From: Hippophae tibetana
Lineage: Eukaryota; Streptophyta; Magnoliopsida; Rosales; Elaeagnaceae
Assembly (NCBI GenBank): GCA_037013495.1
Contig: CM072811.1
Location: forward strand, 18,606,659 to 18,670,658
Reading direction: 5' to 3'
DNA length: 64,000 nucleotides
Both the position numbers and the translations under genes were made by a program. The notes below the pieces were generated by a model. It made no database searches and was not told where the DNA came from. It saw only the letters and a list, made by a program, of their open reading frames with translations. This document shows positions 33,222-44,663 of this stretch, one piece after another (position 1 is the first letter of the stretch; each line of letters starts with the position of its first letter).

Positions 33222-33429
33222 TGTGTGCAATAAATACGCAAGTATATGTATCACAATAAGTAATATAATGATAAAAAATATCATTCTCGCGTAGATTATT
33301 TTATTAGTAACTAATTTTTAAAAATAAAATAAATAAATATCAATTTTTTTTGTGTTATTATATTTTAAGAAAGAAAAATTAAAATAACTAAAAGTAAATA
33401 GCAATAATTAATTAAATGAGATTTAGTAA
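33222..33429 (-). mobile_element. TGATGA-family LTR (copy B), U5-side part
   Basis: Low-coordinate 208 bp of an LTR whose other 1158 bp lie at 38620-39777. The break is an insertion: copy A runs ...gatttggtagctaagaagatat uninterrupted where copy B has the Sirevirus-like element. It begins tgtgtgcaataaatacgcaagtatatg. Confidence 0.65.
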
Positions 33430-34818
33430 TGAAAATTATATAAGATATTGACCTAATTAACCTAGAGAGGGTGAATATGTTATTTTTAATTTTTACCAAT
33501 TTATAATTTAATAATCTAAACAAAGCGGTCAAGCATGCAATCGTTTTTTTAAAATAAAGTGTGGAAATAAAATAATAACACACGATATTTTTAGGTGGAA
33601 ACAATCTAACCAGACCCATTACCTAATAGAAAAACCATCGCTCCATTGGACCACCTAACTTTCCCTATGAAAAACAAATGTTCAAGTACAAACTCGGTCT
33701 TATTCTACCATCCATAGGATATTGTCCCAATGTACCTTACTTACGAGCCCCTACTCTGTTTTCACAATTTCCAATATTAGCGTGAGCAGTTTCCAGAATA
33801 ACATTCCAATAAACTTCACACCAATCAGATACGTTCCTTAATTAACTACAAAATGGTTAGCACAAAAATATAAGTGTATGTGTGTGTTCTAGAACGGATT
33901 TAATAATGAATAATCCTAACTAGATTATTCAAAACATATGACACTTAAATCAAATCAACTAGTAAATCCTAGAGAAAAAAGATCAAATACAAGTTCAATA
34001 AAAATAGTTGCTTTAAAGATAAATAATCAAATCAAATAACTATGATATAACAAAAACAATTATTTGATCTAACAATTTAAGAACAATAATAAAGAAGAAG
34101 CCATAAGAATATATTATTAAAATATCATAAAATAATTAGGCTTATTAATCATTCAAACATAACCACTAATATTTTATAGATTAACTAAATAAAGAAACCT
34201 AAAGAATTATGATCTTATATTTGTAAAACAAGATAGAGAAATTAAGAAAAATAGAATAATGGTCTTGTGTGATTGGTTGAAATAATGAGCAATATGTTTT
34301 ATTTATAGAAACCATTAAAACCCTTAATCCTATGTAATTAATAAATATCTTTTCTATTACAAATAGGATTAGTAATACTCATTAATTAAGAAGACTCTTA
34401 TATGATTGATAAATATCTTTTCTATTACAAATAGGATTAGTTATACTCACTAATTAAGAAAACTCCTATTTAAATAGGAGTTTTTTTTAAAATAGACTCA
34501 TTAATAATAAAGATTCCTATTTTTATCTTTTAGGCTAAATATTTAAGCTATAATTTATAGTATATCTTATCTAATATTTGAGCATATATTTTATTCTATT
34601 TTTTAGCATAAATATTTTAGCAACAAAAATAATTCCAGATTTATAAATATATTCTATTAAATGCGTGAGTGCAATCCTATGTATTATAGTTATAACAAAT
34701 ATACTTGAAGTATAGCTATCTAAAATTCTGATATTTTTTAAACTTTGTTTGATAGACTTGATAGCGAGCTTAAAAATAAGTTTATAAGTAAATATTTTGT
34801 CCACGAAAATAACCAACA
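33430..34818 (-). mobile_element. 3' LTR of a Sirevirus-like copia deletion derivative
   Basis: Plus-strand ends TGAAAATTATATAAGATATTG and ...aaccaaca. It pairs with 37342-38619: shared runs include cctaattaacctagagaggg, ctaggatattgtc/ctccataggata, cttacttacgagcccc, attagcgtgagc, ttccaataa-cttcac, agaaaa-gaataatg, and tttgatagacttgat. The cctagagagggtgaat block close to the end is typical of Sirevirus-type LTRs. 1389 bp. Confidence 0.8.
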
Positions 34819-36299
34819 ATGATGTCCTAGACTCCATAGTGAAACTATCCTATGATCCGATGAATCCATCTTCACTGCAACTTGAAAAGCTTGTAAGTAA
34901 CTAAAATGACATAGTCAAAGCAAACAACAACTTGGCTTGAAAGCGTCATTGTACATTACTTCACTTTACATAAAAATAAGCGAAGTGTAAAGAATAATCA
35001 TATAGTGTGCATTCATACCAATAAAGCTTAATTAAATATGTTTTCCCCATATATGCATAACAAAATAAATATGCATAACAAAATAAAAATATGGAAATAA
35101 AATATATTATTCTCTCCCTCTTTTTGACAGACGAGAAGGACCAAAAAATGTCGCTAAACTCCTCCTAAAGATATAGCAATGTAAAAGAAGTGTAACGCAG
35201 AAGTGCGATGTATTTTAAACTCTCGCTAAGTTCTATGCTCTCTAACTTAGAAACCAATTAAAAATGTAATAAAGAAAAAGATGTAAATGAAAAAAAATCT
35301 GATTTTGTTTTTGAAATTTTCATAAATAGCCATATAAGATATTAAACTCATTTAATCACAAATGAGCACACAAACAATTGAGAACTCATTTTTTTATTAT
35401 CTATTGTGTAAATAAGCAAGTAGAGTAGAATAGTCACACTTCATACATATAATGACATATTAACATTTATTTAAAATCATTATATATGTTTAAACTCCAC
35501 AAATATACTAATTAAGTCCTTTATGATCAATCAAAAAAGACTCAAAAGAAAAATAAATATCACTTATCATGTAAGATTATAATCGAGTCTTCAATCTCAC
35601 AAAATAAAATATATCTACTAAAAGAGGACTTAATTTTTTTTCTTTATTTTATATATAAGGTAAATGATATTTTTTTATTTTTTTAACTTCTATTTGCTCT
35701 TTCTTTTTGTGCATTCAATGTAAAAGATTTATAAGTAGTCTCTTTTTGCATAATCTTTCCTTTTTTTTGCACGAGCCATAAACCTAGCATGATGACTTTC
35801 ACACTAGTTGTGAGGTAGCCCTCTATGCTCACTACGACAGCTTCACACATCACAATAGGTAACCCTCTCAATACTAGATGCCTCTATACGGTAAAGTTTT
35901 ATAAAGTAAGAAATAGAACTCAATACAATTTTACAATCAAGATTAGTGGAAGTCCTAGAGTCTTTCAAGAAAATTCATAAACTTCAATCATAGCATATAT
36001 GTGTGTTCTGAGTGTGTGAATAAGTTCATGTCAATTTCGATCATCACATGTACAAGAATATGTGGGTGTGTGCATAAGCCAAAATTGTAGAATAATTTAT
36101 ACAATAAATATCAAAATTAGTTAAGTCATTAAAAATAAGGTTATATGTTTGTAAGTGTTGAATAAGTTAAATACCATGTTGGCCAAATAAGGATTCAACT
36201 TTTTTTTTTTTTTGTAAGTTTAACTAATAAGTAAAATAATGACAATAAAGATTGCTCACTTAGGTTCATTTAAAAAATCTAATAAAAATACCTAGATGA
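34819..36299 (-). other. Internal remains of the Sirevirus-like element, no pol domains
   Basis: Between LTR and gag, where protease, integrase, RT and RNase H should be, only about 1.5 kb of AT-rich text remains. I find no RT or integrase motif. A minus-strand purine tract aaaaagagggagagaata at about 35108-35126 resembles the Sirevirus polypurine tract but lies some 290 bp from the LTR, as in families with extra internal tracts. Confidence 0.5.
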
Positions 36300-37326
36300 A
36301 GGAATAAAAGATGGTCAAGTGACAAGAAAAAAACAACCTTTCCTAACCCACATTTTCTTGCATTTTGGTTTCTCTATATTGTTTGGTTGGAACTTAACAA
36401 ACTTAGATTTCATAGGCATGTTCTTGGACTTAGCTGTACCTTTCTCATTCATTCCAAATGAAGATGCAGCATGCATAGTAGGACATGATAATGAGTCCTA
36501 GCATTAAAAGTACTGAATTTTACTTGCCTCTTTAAACCTAAGACTTCATGCTTCCTAGTAGAATTTTGAACAAATTATTATAATTTTCATTCATCCTTGA
36601 ATATGATGTAGCATGAATATATGGATGATGCTTATGGGTCCTACTATGTGAAACATTGAAAGAATGATTAAGTTCAAGAGCATTCCTCAAAAATATACAT
36701 TTTGGTCTTATATGACCTTTTCTATCACAATAATGACAGACAAGTACAAACTTAACAACTTTTTTCTACCATAGGTATAATAGTTCTTTGTGCATAGGTA
36801 GTAATAATAGTAGGAGTAGAGTTTAAGGGCCTTACAAATGTGGTCTTTGATGTTGAAGGTGTAGAACTCACATCCTTATAACCAAAACCATGTGACTTAC
36901 CAATGCTCAATATTTTATCTAATTGTTGAGCTCCAATGGTAAGTCTCTCCACTACTTTACACGATTCTTTGAGCTCTTGCACTTGTTTTTTATTATCTTC
37001 AACAAGCTTATTATTTTCTTCTTTCAAACCTACAAGAGTCAAATTCAAAGCATTATTTTGTTCTTGCAAAATATTATTTGCTTCTTCTAATTTATCAAGA
37101 AAATTTTCATGCACCTCAAGTTGTTCATTTAATTTTTATATTTTGTATTTAAACTATTATTCTCTTCTATAGCTCTAAGACATTTAGAAAATAATTATTT
37201 AAAACTTTTAACATTATATTTAGAAAGAAAAGAAGAATCAAGTTCCTCATTATCTTAAGCTATAATTCTCAATAAAATGATCCATAATAAAAATCCGTAG
37301 GACTAACACTAAGTGTATCTAGTGTT
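36300..37326 (-). pseudogene. Sirevirus-like gag C-terminal half with zinc knuckle
   Basis: The minus-strand frame 36752-37114 is a coiled-coil-like stretch (LEEANNILQEQNNALNL, LVEDNKKQVQELKESC) followed by LTIGAQQLDKILSIG and KTTFVRP, the pattern found before the knuckle in Sirevirus-type Gag. Next, in a shifted frame near 36700-36745, CHYCDRKGHIRPKC is an intact CX2CX4HX4C knuckle. Further on, KPKCKKMWVRKG near 36330 matches the PKxxWVPKG motif that precedes protease. The N-terminal Gag half between PBS and 37115 is not recognisable. Confidence 0.7.
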
Positions 37327-37339
37327 GGCTTTAATACCA
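37327..37339 (-). promoter_or_regulatory. Primer-binding site, initiator Met tRNA type (Sirevirus-like element)
   Basis: The minus strand reads TGGTATTAAAGCC, two mismatches from TGGTATCAGAGCC, two bases after the LTR end ...actttca. It proves that the element reads on the minus strand and that 37342-38619 is its 5' LTR. Confidence 0.75.
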
Positions 37340-37341
37340 AT

Positions 37342-38619
37342 TGAAAGTTTATAAGATATGGACCTAATTAACCTAGAGAGGATGAATATGTTATTTTTAA
37401 TTTAATAACCTAAACAAAGCATTCAGACATGAAATCATGTGTAAAAATAAAGTGTAGAAATAAAATAATAACACATGATATTTTTAGGTGGAAATAACCT
37501 AGGCCACAACCATTATCGAAGAGAAAAACCATCGGTCCATCGGACCACCTAACTTTGCACTATGAAAAATAAATATTAAAGTACAAACTTGGTCTTATGC
37601 TACCCTCCATAGGATACTGCCTCAATGTACCTTACTTACGAGCCCTTACTCTATTTTCACAATTTCCAATATTAGCGTGAGCGGTTTCCAGATTAACATT
37701 CCAATAAGCTTCACGCCAATCAGATACGTTCTCGAATTAACTACAAAATGGTTAGCACAAAAACACAAGTGATTATATGTGTTCTAGAATAGATTTAGTA
37801 ATGAATAATCCTAACTAGATGATTCAAAATATATGTGACACTTGAATCAAATCAACTAGTAAATCCTAGAGCAAAAATATCAAGCACAAGTTCAATAAAA
37901 ATAACTTCTTTAAAGATAATTTATCAAATCAAATAACTATGATATGAAAAAAATAATTATTTGATCTAACAATTTAAGAACAACAATAAAGAAGAAACGA
38001 GAAGAACATATTATCAAAATATCATAAAATAATTAGGCTTATTAATCAATCAAACATAACCACCGATATTTGATAGATTAACTAAATAAAGAATCCTAGA
38101 GAATTATGATCTTATATTTGTAAAACAAGAGAGAGAAATTAAGAAAAATAGAATAATGCTCTTGTGTGATTGATTGAAATAATGAGCAATGTGTTTTATT
38201 TATAGAAAAAATTAAAACTCTTAATCCTGTGTGATTAATAAATATCTTTTCTATTACAAATAAGATTAGTTATACTCACTAATTAAGAAGACTCCCATTT
38301 AAATAAGAGTTTTTTTAAAGTATATTTTATGTTATCTTTTAGGTTAAAAATTTAAGCTATAATTTATAGTATATCTTATATAATATTTTAGCATATATTG
38401 TATTCTATATTTATATTTTAGCAACAAAAATAATTCTAGATTTATAAATATGTGCTATTAAATGCGTGAGTGCAATCCTATGTGTTACAGTTATAACATA
38501 TATACATAGAGTATTGATATTTAAAATTCTGAGGTTTCTTCAACTTTGTTTGATAGACTTGATGAAAAGCTTAAAAATAAGTTTACGGGTAAATATTTTG
38601 TCCACAAAAATAGCTAACA
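37342..38619 (-). mobile_element. 5' LTR of the Sirevirus-like deletion derivative
   Basis: Plus-strand ends TGAAAGTTTATAAGATATGG and ...tagctaaca; 1278 bp. It is related throughout to 33430-34818, with small indels such as loss of one copy of the ttaattaagaa-actc block near 34380. No clean 5-bp target duplication, but tagtaa stands on both sides (33424-33429 and 38632-38637) within similar AT-rich flank. Confidence 0.8.
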
Positions 38620-39777
38620 CTTATAAATCTTATAGTAACTAAGAAGATATATGAGAAAATATCTTGGAATACTTAATCCCCAAATTTTCTAAACACGTGA
38701 ATCACTAAAATCCCCCCAATAAAATTATCAATTAATTACATTATCAATTGAATCTAACCTAGCATGTATTCTTCTCTCAAGTAAACTATACACCATATAG
38801 TAATTAATTTAATCACACTCTCATGCTAATTAAATTGCATACTACTCATTAAGTTCATCAATTATGGATCACATACATAAGAATCATATATCTCTACCTA
38901 GAAACTATGCATGTTATTTAATCAAGACAAACAATTAAATAATTCTCTCCAATCTATTTAATTGCCTCTATAGATAAATTATTGACCAAACAATTAATAG
39001 CATAAAATCATATTAAATTATATAATTAAATTATAATTATAATTTGGATAAAATATTATATCATCACATGATGAAATTAGGTTCATAAGATTCCTAGATT
39101 AATAAATTAACTACACATAATTGTGTTCATAAAGCTCATATTTTTCATAAAGAAAGACATAAAAATTGATAAATAAAAGAGTAGAAGAAGAAATACAATC
39201 AATCTCTTGAATTATAGTGTTAATCTCTTCTTCAATTTCTACCAAAATTGTATCCTCCCTTGAATTTTTCTACATTTTTCTCTTTTTTAGCTCCAAAAAA
39301 TGACATAAAATATGCTAATGACGGCCCCTTCAGATTTATGGGGTGATTAGGGACTTAAATATAGCCCAGGTCAGATCAAGTGCAACAATCAAAACAAGTA
39401 AAATTGACAACGCTAGCCAATCACAGCGTAACACGTGGCACACAGAATTCACTGGGTGAATTCGAGCACGACGTGTGGCATGTAGTTCGTCCTCTTCACA
39501 CATGGTGTAACGTGATTCATTGTTCCGGCTTGTGTGGCTTACCCATTCAACTCTTTTGCTTGTGTGGTAGGCCACATGGCAACTCCTGATTGGTCTTGCA
39601 TTAAAAATTCATATAAAATCCATAAAAATTCCAAAAAAAATTCAAATATTTTTTATCCTTTTCACTAAAAAGTTTATATTTTAATATTTTTTTCCATACA
39701 AATATTATTTATTGAATAAAATAAGTAAATATTAAGTAAAAAAATACGCTAATGACTCTATTTTCATAGAGTCATCA
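38620..39777 (-). mobile_element. TGATGA-family LTR (copy B), U3-side part
   Basis: Continues the LTR interrupted at 33429 and ends ...gagtcatca at 39777, so on the minus strand the LTR starts TGATGACTCTATGAAAATAG. It is the inverted relative of 8323-9510. Within it, 39380-39600 is less AT-rich with repeated cacgtggca / cacatggca (G-box-like CACGTG at 39434) and probably is the promoter. The joined LTR would be about 1366 bp. Confidence 0.7.
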
Positions 39778-40184
39778 GTTTAAAGAATAGGTGAGGGGCT
39801 AATAAGTTAGTAGATAGTCTCTAAGTCATATGAGCATGAGGATTATATGGAACTCGTTGTTTGTTTTGTTTAAAATTTCTATAAAATTCAGTTGGATCAT
39901 CAAATATAAATAGGGCAAGGTGAACTTTTTGAGGTAGATTTATTTCTTTATACTATGTGCCTTAGGTGTATAATGTAACCGACATAAACATGCTCAGATA
40001 AGCCATAGTAGCTACATCTAGACAAAAAAGATGGGGAAGAGCATGATGGAGAACTCTGAGGTGTACTCCTAACATATCTTGGACACTGCCTAGTAATATG
40101 ACCAATAATGCCATAAAGATAACAAGTATGAACAATGGATCTATGAAACCAGTTGAGGTTTAGTTCACCCATTTTTAGAATGAT
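39778..40184 (-). pseudogene. Gypsy gag relic with degenerate zinc knuckles
   Basis: The minus-strand frame 39948-40172 has CYLYGIIGHITRQCP, a CCHC knuckle in which the second Cys has become Tyr (family CYxCGxxGHxxRxCP), then a Ser-rich linker and CSYYGLSEHVYVGYI, a second, worse preserved knuckle. This two-knuckle style with linker fits a chromovirus Gag end. Pol does not follow on either side. 39778-39900 holds nothing recognisable. Confidence 0.5.
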
Positions 40185-40470
40185 TCTTAGAGAAGTTAGA
40201 ATTATTTTAAAATCCTTTAAACAAGATGATTTTAACGATTATATTCTTGACATTTTTTGGAATATGTCTAGAGATGAGATTACAAAAATATATGTATGAA
40301 GAGGCCATTCACCAAATTTCGGACCAGTTCTTAGAGAAGTAAGTTCAGTTTCAAAATCATCTCGATGAAACAATTCCAATGACTATTTTTTATATCTTTT
40401 TGCATATGTTTAGTTATGATATTGCAAAAATATAAGTATGAATAGTCCATTCACCAATCCAATTCAAAAA
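40185..40470. repeat. Two imperfect tandem copies of a 144-bp unit
   Basis: tcttagagaagt starts both copies (40185 and 40329). They share gattacaaaaatat-tgtatgaa/gatattgcaaaaatataagtatgaa and end ccattcaccaa. Divergence is substantial. Confidence 0.7.
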
Positions 40471-41828
40471 AATTGTGGAAAAATGATCATCTATCCATCC
40501 ATTTATTCAGGGAGTTTACAAAGTCTTTGTTAAAAGATTAGTTGCTCCTTAGGATATCTTTATTTAATGGATCTTTAAAATAGAAAAATGGTCTTTCAAA
40601 AAGAATAAAATAATCAACAAGTTCCAACACTCAGATGGGAATCATGGGGCTCAACAGGATGTTAGTTACTCTTGCACTCTTGTAACCTACCAATATGGTA
40701 TAGCTCATACCTTTTCTAGCTCGTACACAATGGGCCTGACAAGCTCACAAATTAAGTGTCCAAGTGGATACTAATACCCATCTTAGCATGATAAAGAATG
40801 CATTTCAGGCCATCTTGGAATGTATCCTAGAGCCATAAGCTCCTGGTGAAATTCACATCTCAAAGAACATCCATATTATGTCTTCCAATGCCTAGAGTAT
40901 GGCCAAGGAGTCTAAAAGTTTATGAATTTTTTATTCTAGACCCTCACAAAAAGGGATGGTTCATCAACTTGGCTTCAAATATTTCTCTAAGTTATGAGAC
41001 ATCTCATGCTTGAACCACTTTAGCAAATACTTCAACCAAAAGGGTTGATAAACCAAGGGCTTAGCTAATAAACAATTAAACTAACGATTAGTACCCAAAC
41101 TTAGAAATGTTCATACAAACATAAATAAAGCCCAAATAGAAAATAAAGTCACAGGTATACAAATTAAAGATCACCTAGAAAACAAGCCATTGCCAAGCTA
41201 GATGGGACATGAAAAAGGGTGGTCAACTAAAACCAAGTGTGGTGGTCGAGAGTGTCAATGATTTTCCAAAAGGTGACCAGATAGATGCATGGCTAGCCAC
41301 AAAGGCTTGAGCCATAGGCCAAGGAATTATGCATTATCCATTATGCACCATCTCGCCTAAAGTCTAGAACATGTTTGCTTTTTCCTTTGCTATTAAGATT
41401 CACACAATGCCTAGAGGTCCAGAACATGTTCCAATTCCTTCTATACTATAGAGATTTATACAATGCCTAGAATATATATACCCTAGAGGTGAACATAGGC
41501 TAGAAAGGCTCCCATAACAAAATTTCAAAAAGGTCATTTATATACATGGCTAAGGTTGTCGCCCCTACACATCATCTCATCCTAATGCTCCAAATATAAT
41601 GGTAATCTTGAAAGGCATAAAGCAGTATATGATGCTATGCATGAAGAATCTATATGAGCCAGAAATAATGCCCTACTATGACAAAAATACATATAATGAT
41701 TTACCAATACTTTTATTATAATAAAAATTGTGTTTACATGTACTTAAGCCAATTATGGCCACACATGGAAGATTCAATATTATAAAAAGTCCACCATCTA
41801 ATTAAGAAGTAGGCTAGAGCTGTCTAGA
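40471..41828 (+). other. Non-coding DNA, presumed 3' region of a Tat-type element
   Basis: No protein text on either strand. Sequence at 40975-41210 (accaaaagggttgataaaccaaggg; cccaaatagaaaa-taa) recurs, diverged, at 44340-44560. Together with the tandem units to the right and the Tat-like LTR at 46802, this looks like the long untranslated, repeat-bearing part that Tat/Ogre-type elements have between pol and 3' LTR. Confidence 0.35.
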
Positions 41829-41863
41829 CTTGAGTAAGTCCAGAGCCCTTTATGTGACATTAT

Positions 41864-41866
41864 TAG
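41864..41866. repeat. 3-bp target-site duplication of the CACTA element (TAG), left
   Basis: TAG at 41864-41866 and 43387-43389 flank the element. Three bases is the CACTA footprint. Confidence 0.8.
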
Positions 41867-42304
41867 CACTACTACAAAAATGGGTATTTAAGTCGTTATG
41901 TAAAGTGGGTTTTTGGAAAAAATCAACTTATAATGAATTTAAAGTCGGCTCGGTGTAGAACTGACGCTATACACATAGGACGTAGCGTCAGTTCACCACG
42001 TCAACCGACGCTACGTCTTACGTTTATTTCTTTAATTAAAAAATGCAGTTTAAAATTGAAATTATATAATATAATATTTTTAAGTCAATTATTATTTTAT
42101 TTGACTCTTTAAAATTTAATTTGGATATATATATATATATATAGTATAAGTTTTTTTTCTTTTTTTTTAAACAATTGGTTTTTAAAATTATATAATTTTG
42201 TGTATTTGTTTGGATATTTAATTTTAAGTACGTACGTACATGTGCATCTTTATTTAATTTTTGTGTATTTGTTTGGATATTATTTTAAATTTTTTTTCTT
42301 TTTA

Positions 42305-42340
<36 letters not shown>

Positions 42341-43386
42341 ATTAAATTTTAAAGAGTTTAAATAAAATAATAATTTACCTAAAAAACATTTTCAATTTTA
42401 AACTACATTTTTTAAAATAAAAAAATACACGTAGGACATAGCGTCGATTCTACGAGTAAACCGACGCTATCCACGTGTGTATCATCGGTTGATGTGTCGA
42501 ACCGAAGCTACACGTAGGATGTAGCGTTGGTTGACGTGGTAAACCGATGCTATCTAAGTGTGTGTCGTTAGTTGACACGTAGAACCGATGCTACATCCAC
42601 ATGTAGCGTCGGTTTGACACGTAAACCGACACTACAAACTACGTGGATAACATCGATTGACATGTAGAACCGATGCTACACACGTGGATAAATTCTTTTA
42701 TCTACTTTGTTCCCGAGACAGAAACTATTCCAAACACTGCATAACTCTCAAAAACCCAAAACCTCTTCCACTTCTGCTCCACTCTTTCTCATTTTCCGGC
42801 CACCTACGACCACCAATTCCAACGCCGCTTAGTGGGGTTTCTTCCTCTCTAACTTATATTTTAGATCCCCTATTTTTTGAGCAAAATAGTTAAAAAATTT
42901 ATACCCATTTCTCACTAACAAAACACCATTTTTTCTTCATTTCCTTCATTTTGTCACTTCATTTACTATTATAAGTATTTCTATTAATTCTACGCACTTA
43001 TTATTCATATTTGTTTTTGCATATTATGTGTATAAATTTTTGTGTTATATATGTAGGTTTTATATTATAACATCAGGAGAAGAATATGATGATCTTGAAT
43101 AACATAGGACAACACCATGGTAATTTTTTGCTATTAATTAATATTTAATTTTTTAATTATTTGTATTATTTAAACTATTTGTTAAACTGATTTTGGTTTT
43201 TTTCCTGCTATTATGTAGTGATCTAATATAGGTTTTAATTTGAGTATAATAGAAAATGAGTAAAGTTTTTTAAAAAAATTAAAAATTTAAAGTCGATTCA
43301 CTTTGTGAACCGACTTTACATTTTTAAGTCATCGTATTTAAAGTCGGTTCACCGAACCGAATTTAAAAGTCCGTTTTGTAGTAGTG
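41867..43386. mobile_element. Non-autonomous CACTA (En/Spm-type) transposon
   Basis: 1520 bp with perfect 13-bp terminal inverted repeats CACTACTACAAAA and a TAG target duplication. Inside both ends is a mirrored aagtcggttcac-type word. At 41941-42010 and 42440-42690 lie about eight subterminal copies of a roughly 32-bp palindromic motif built from agcgtcggtt and aaccgacgct, the kind of array to which CACTA transposase binds. No transposase frame remains; 42690-42900 looks like a leader (a 78-codon frame at 42657-42893 matches nothing). Confidence 0.92.
42008..42445. repeat. Large inverted repeat inside the CACTA element
   Basis: Left arm 42008-42150 (acgctacgtc ... atgcagtttaaaattgaaat ... 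ctttaaaatttaatttgga then a TA run) is the reverse complement, with changes, of the right arm 42300-42445. Arms are about 145 bp, with a loop of about 150 bp that itself holds ttgtgtatttgtttggatat twice. A transcript across it would form a long hairpin. Confidence 0.75.
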
Positions 43387-44560
43387 TAGGGTTTGAGCAT
43401 AATAAAATCCTCAACACTGAGGTAGGGAATGTACCCATATAGAAGATAGTGAATAAAATGCAACCTTACAGGTAAGCAATATGCCTTAGGCCTAAACCAT
43501 CAAATGATCTATAGAAGTTGGGGTTGTTAAGTGATAACAAGGACGTACCTTGATCTTAGAATATAGAATCTAGGTTAAAGCTAACACTAAGAACAATGTA
43601 ACTTAACCTTAGAGTTGGAAAGGGGGCCATGGCTTGAGAGCTCTAACATCCTAGTACTAAGAAACCCTCAATATCCTATTTGGGAATGCATCCTTATGAA
43701 AGGAAATGAATAACAAGAAACCCGATGAGTAGGCATAAACTACCTAGACTTAAAAAAATCTAGATCTCTCAATATGATACAGCAAGGGGTTAAGCATATT
43801 ATAGTCCTCAACACCCATGCAAGGAATGTACACATATGAAAGCTAGTGAATAAGAAGCAACCCTACAAGTGAGTTCTACAACTTAGGGCCCAAAATTCCA
43901 AAATATATACAAAAGCTATATGCATTAATTTACAATAAGGACATACCATAATCATAGGATATGTAATCCATGATAAAACTAACGTGAAGAAGCATCCCAA
44001 CCAGTGAGTCCCGTGCCTTAGAACCTAGACTGCCACACAATGGAACTGAGTGCAATAAAAGCCTCAATATCAAGCTAGGAAATACACCCCTACCAAGGTA
44101 GTGAATGAGAGGTTTCCCAATAGATGAGCTATGTTCTTCCAAGGTAAGGCCACCAAATAATTTGTGAAAGATTAATATGTTGGCTATATGGTCCATGCCA
44201 CAGTTAACATGAAGAATGGCCTATCATCCTAGAGTTAGCCATAAACCCTGAAAAAGAGCCATTGCTTACAATCTGTACCACCTCAAGTCCAAGAATTACA
44301 ATAAAGTTCTTGCACCATACTTAGGCTTACAAGGCTTCAATAAATGAGGCGATAAATCTCTAACGAATTTAAGTATTCCAACCAAAGAGGCTGATAGACC
44401 AAGGGAATTAACTAAGAAATACTTAGATCAATAAATCATTCCTAGTTTAGAAAAATTTAAAACAATCACAACAAGGCCTAAATAGAAAAGTAAGACCAGG
44501 GATACATAACTTGAAAGTCACTCAAACATCAAGCCACTAGTCTCTTAATCGAGCTAAAGT

Positions 44561-44663
44561 GCATTCCAAAGATCAAACCACCATCCAAAAAGATAGGCCA
44601 AGATTAGGAGGTATGATCAACCAGGAGCATGACTGACCAACTAGGAGTGTGATTTCCTAGGAG
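44561..44663. other. Repetitive word region before the MITE
   Basis: Contains repeated gaccaactaggagtgtgat-like words that continue on the far side of the MITE (45231-45440). Confidence 0.4.

Larger units (their letters stand above)
41829..44560 (+). repeat. Satellite-like tandem array, period about 396 bp
   Basis: Corresponding points: tctagacttgagtaagtccag (41826) and ctagacttaaaaaaatctagat (43745), spaced 396 once the 1523 bp of the CACTA insertion and duplication are removed; ctcaacact/ctcaacacc at 43410 and 43806; ataacaaggacgtacc and caataaggacatacc at 43534 and 43930. Inside each 396-bp unit a second, shorter homologue occurs (ctcaatatc at 43667 and 44063), so the unit looks like a diverged dimer of about 256 and 140 bp. 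Core of all: ggaatg-acccatatg-aag-tagtgaat. The array decays toward 44560. Confidence 0.7.

Noticed and set aside
42657..42893. 78-codon frame inside the CACTA element
   Set aside because: Begins inside the subterminal motif array and matches no transposase or host protein I know; its composition suits a leader.
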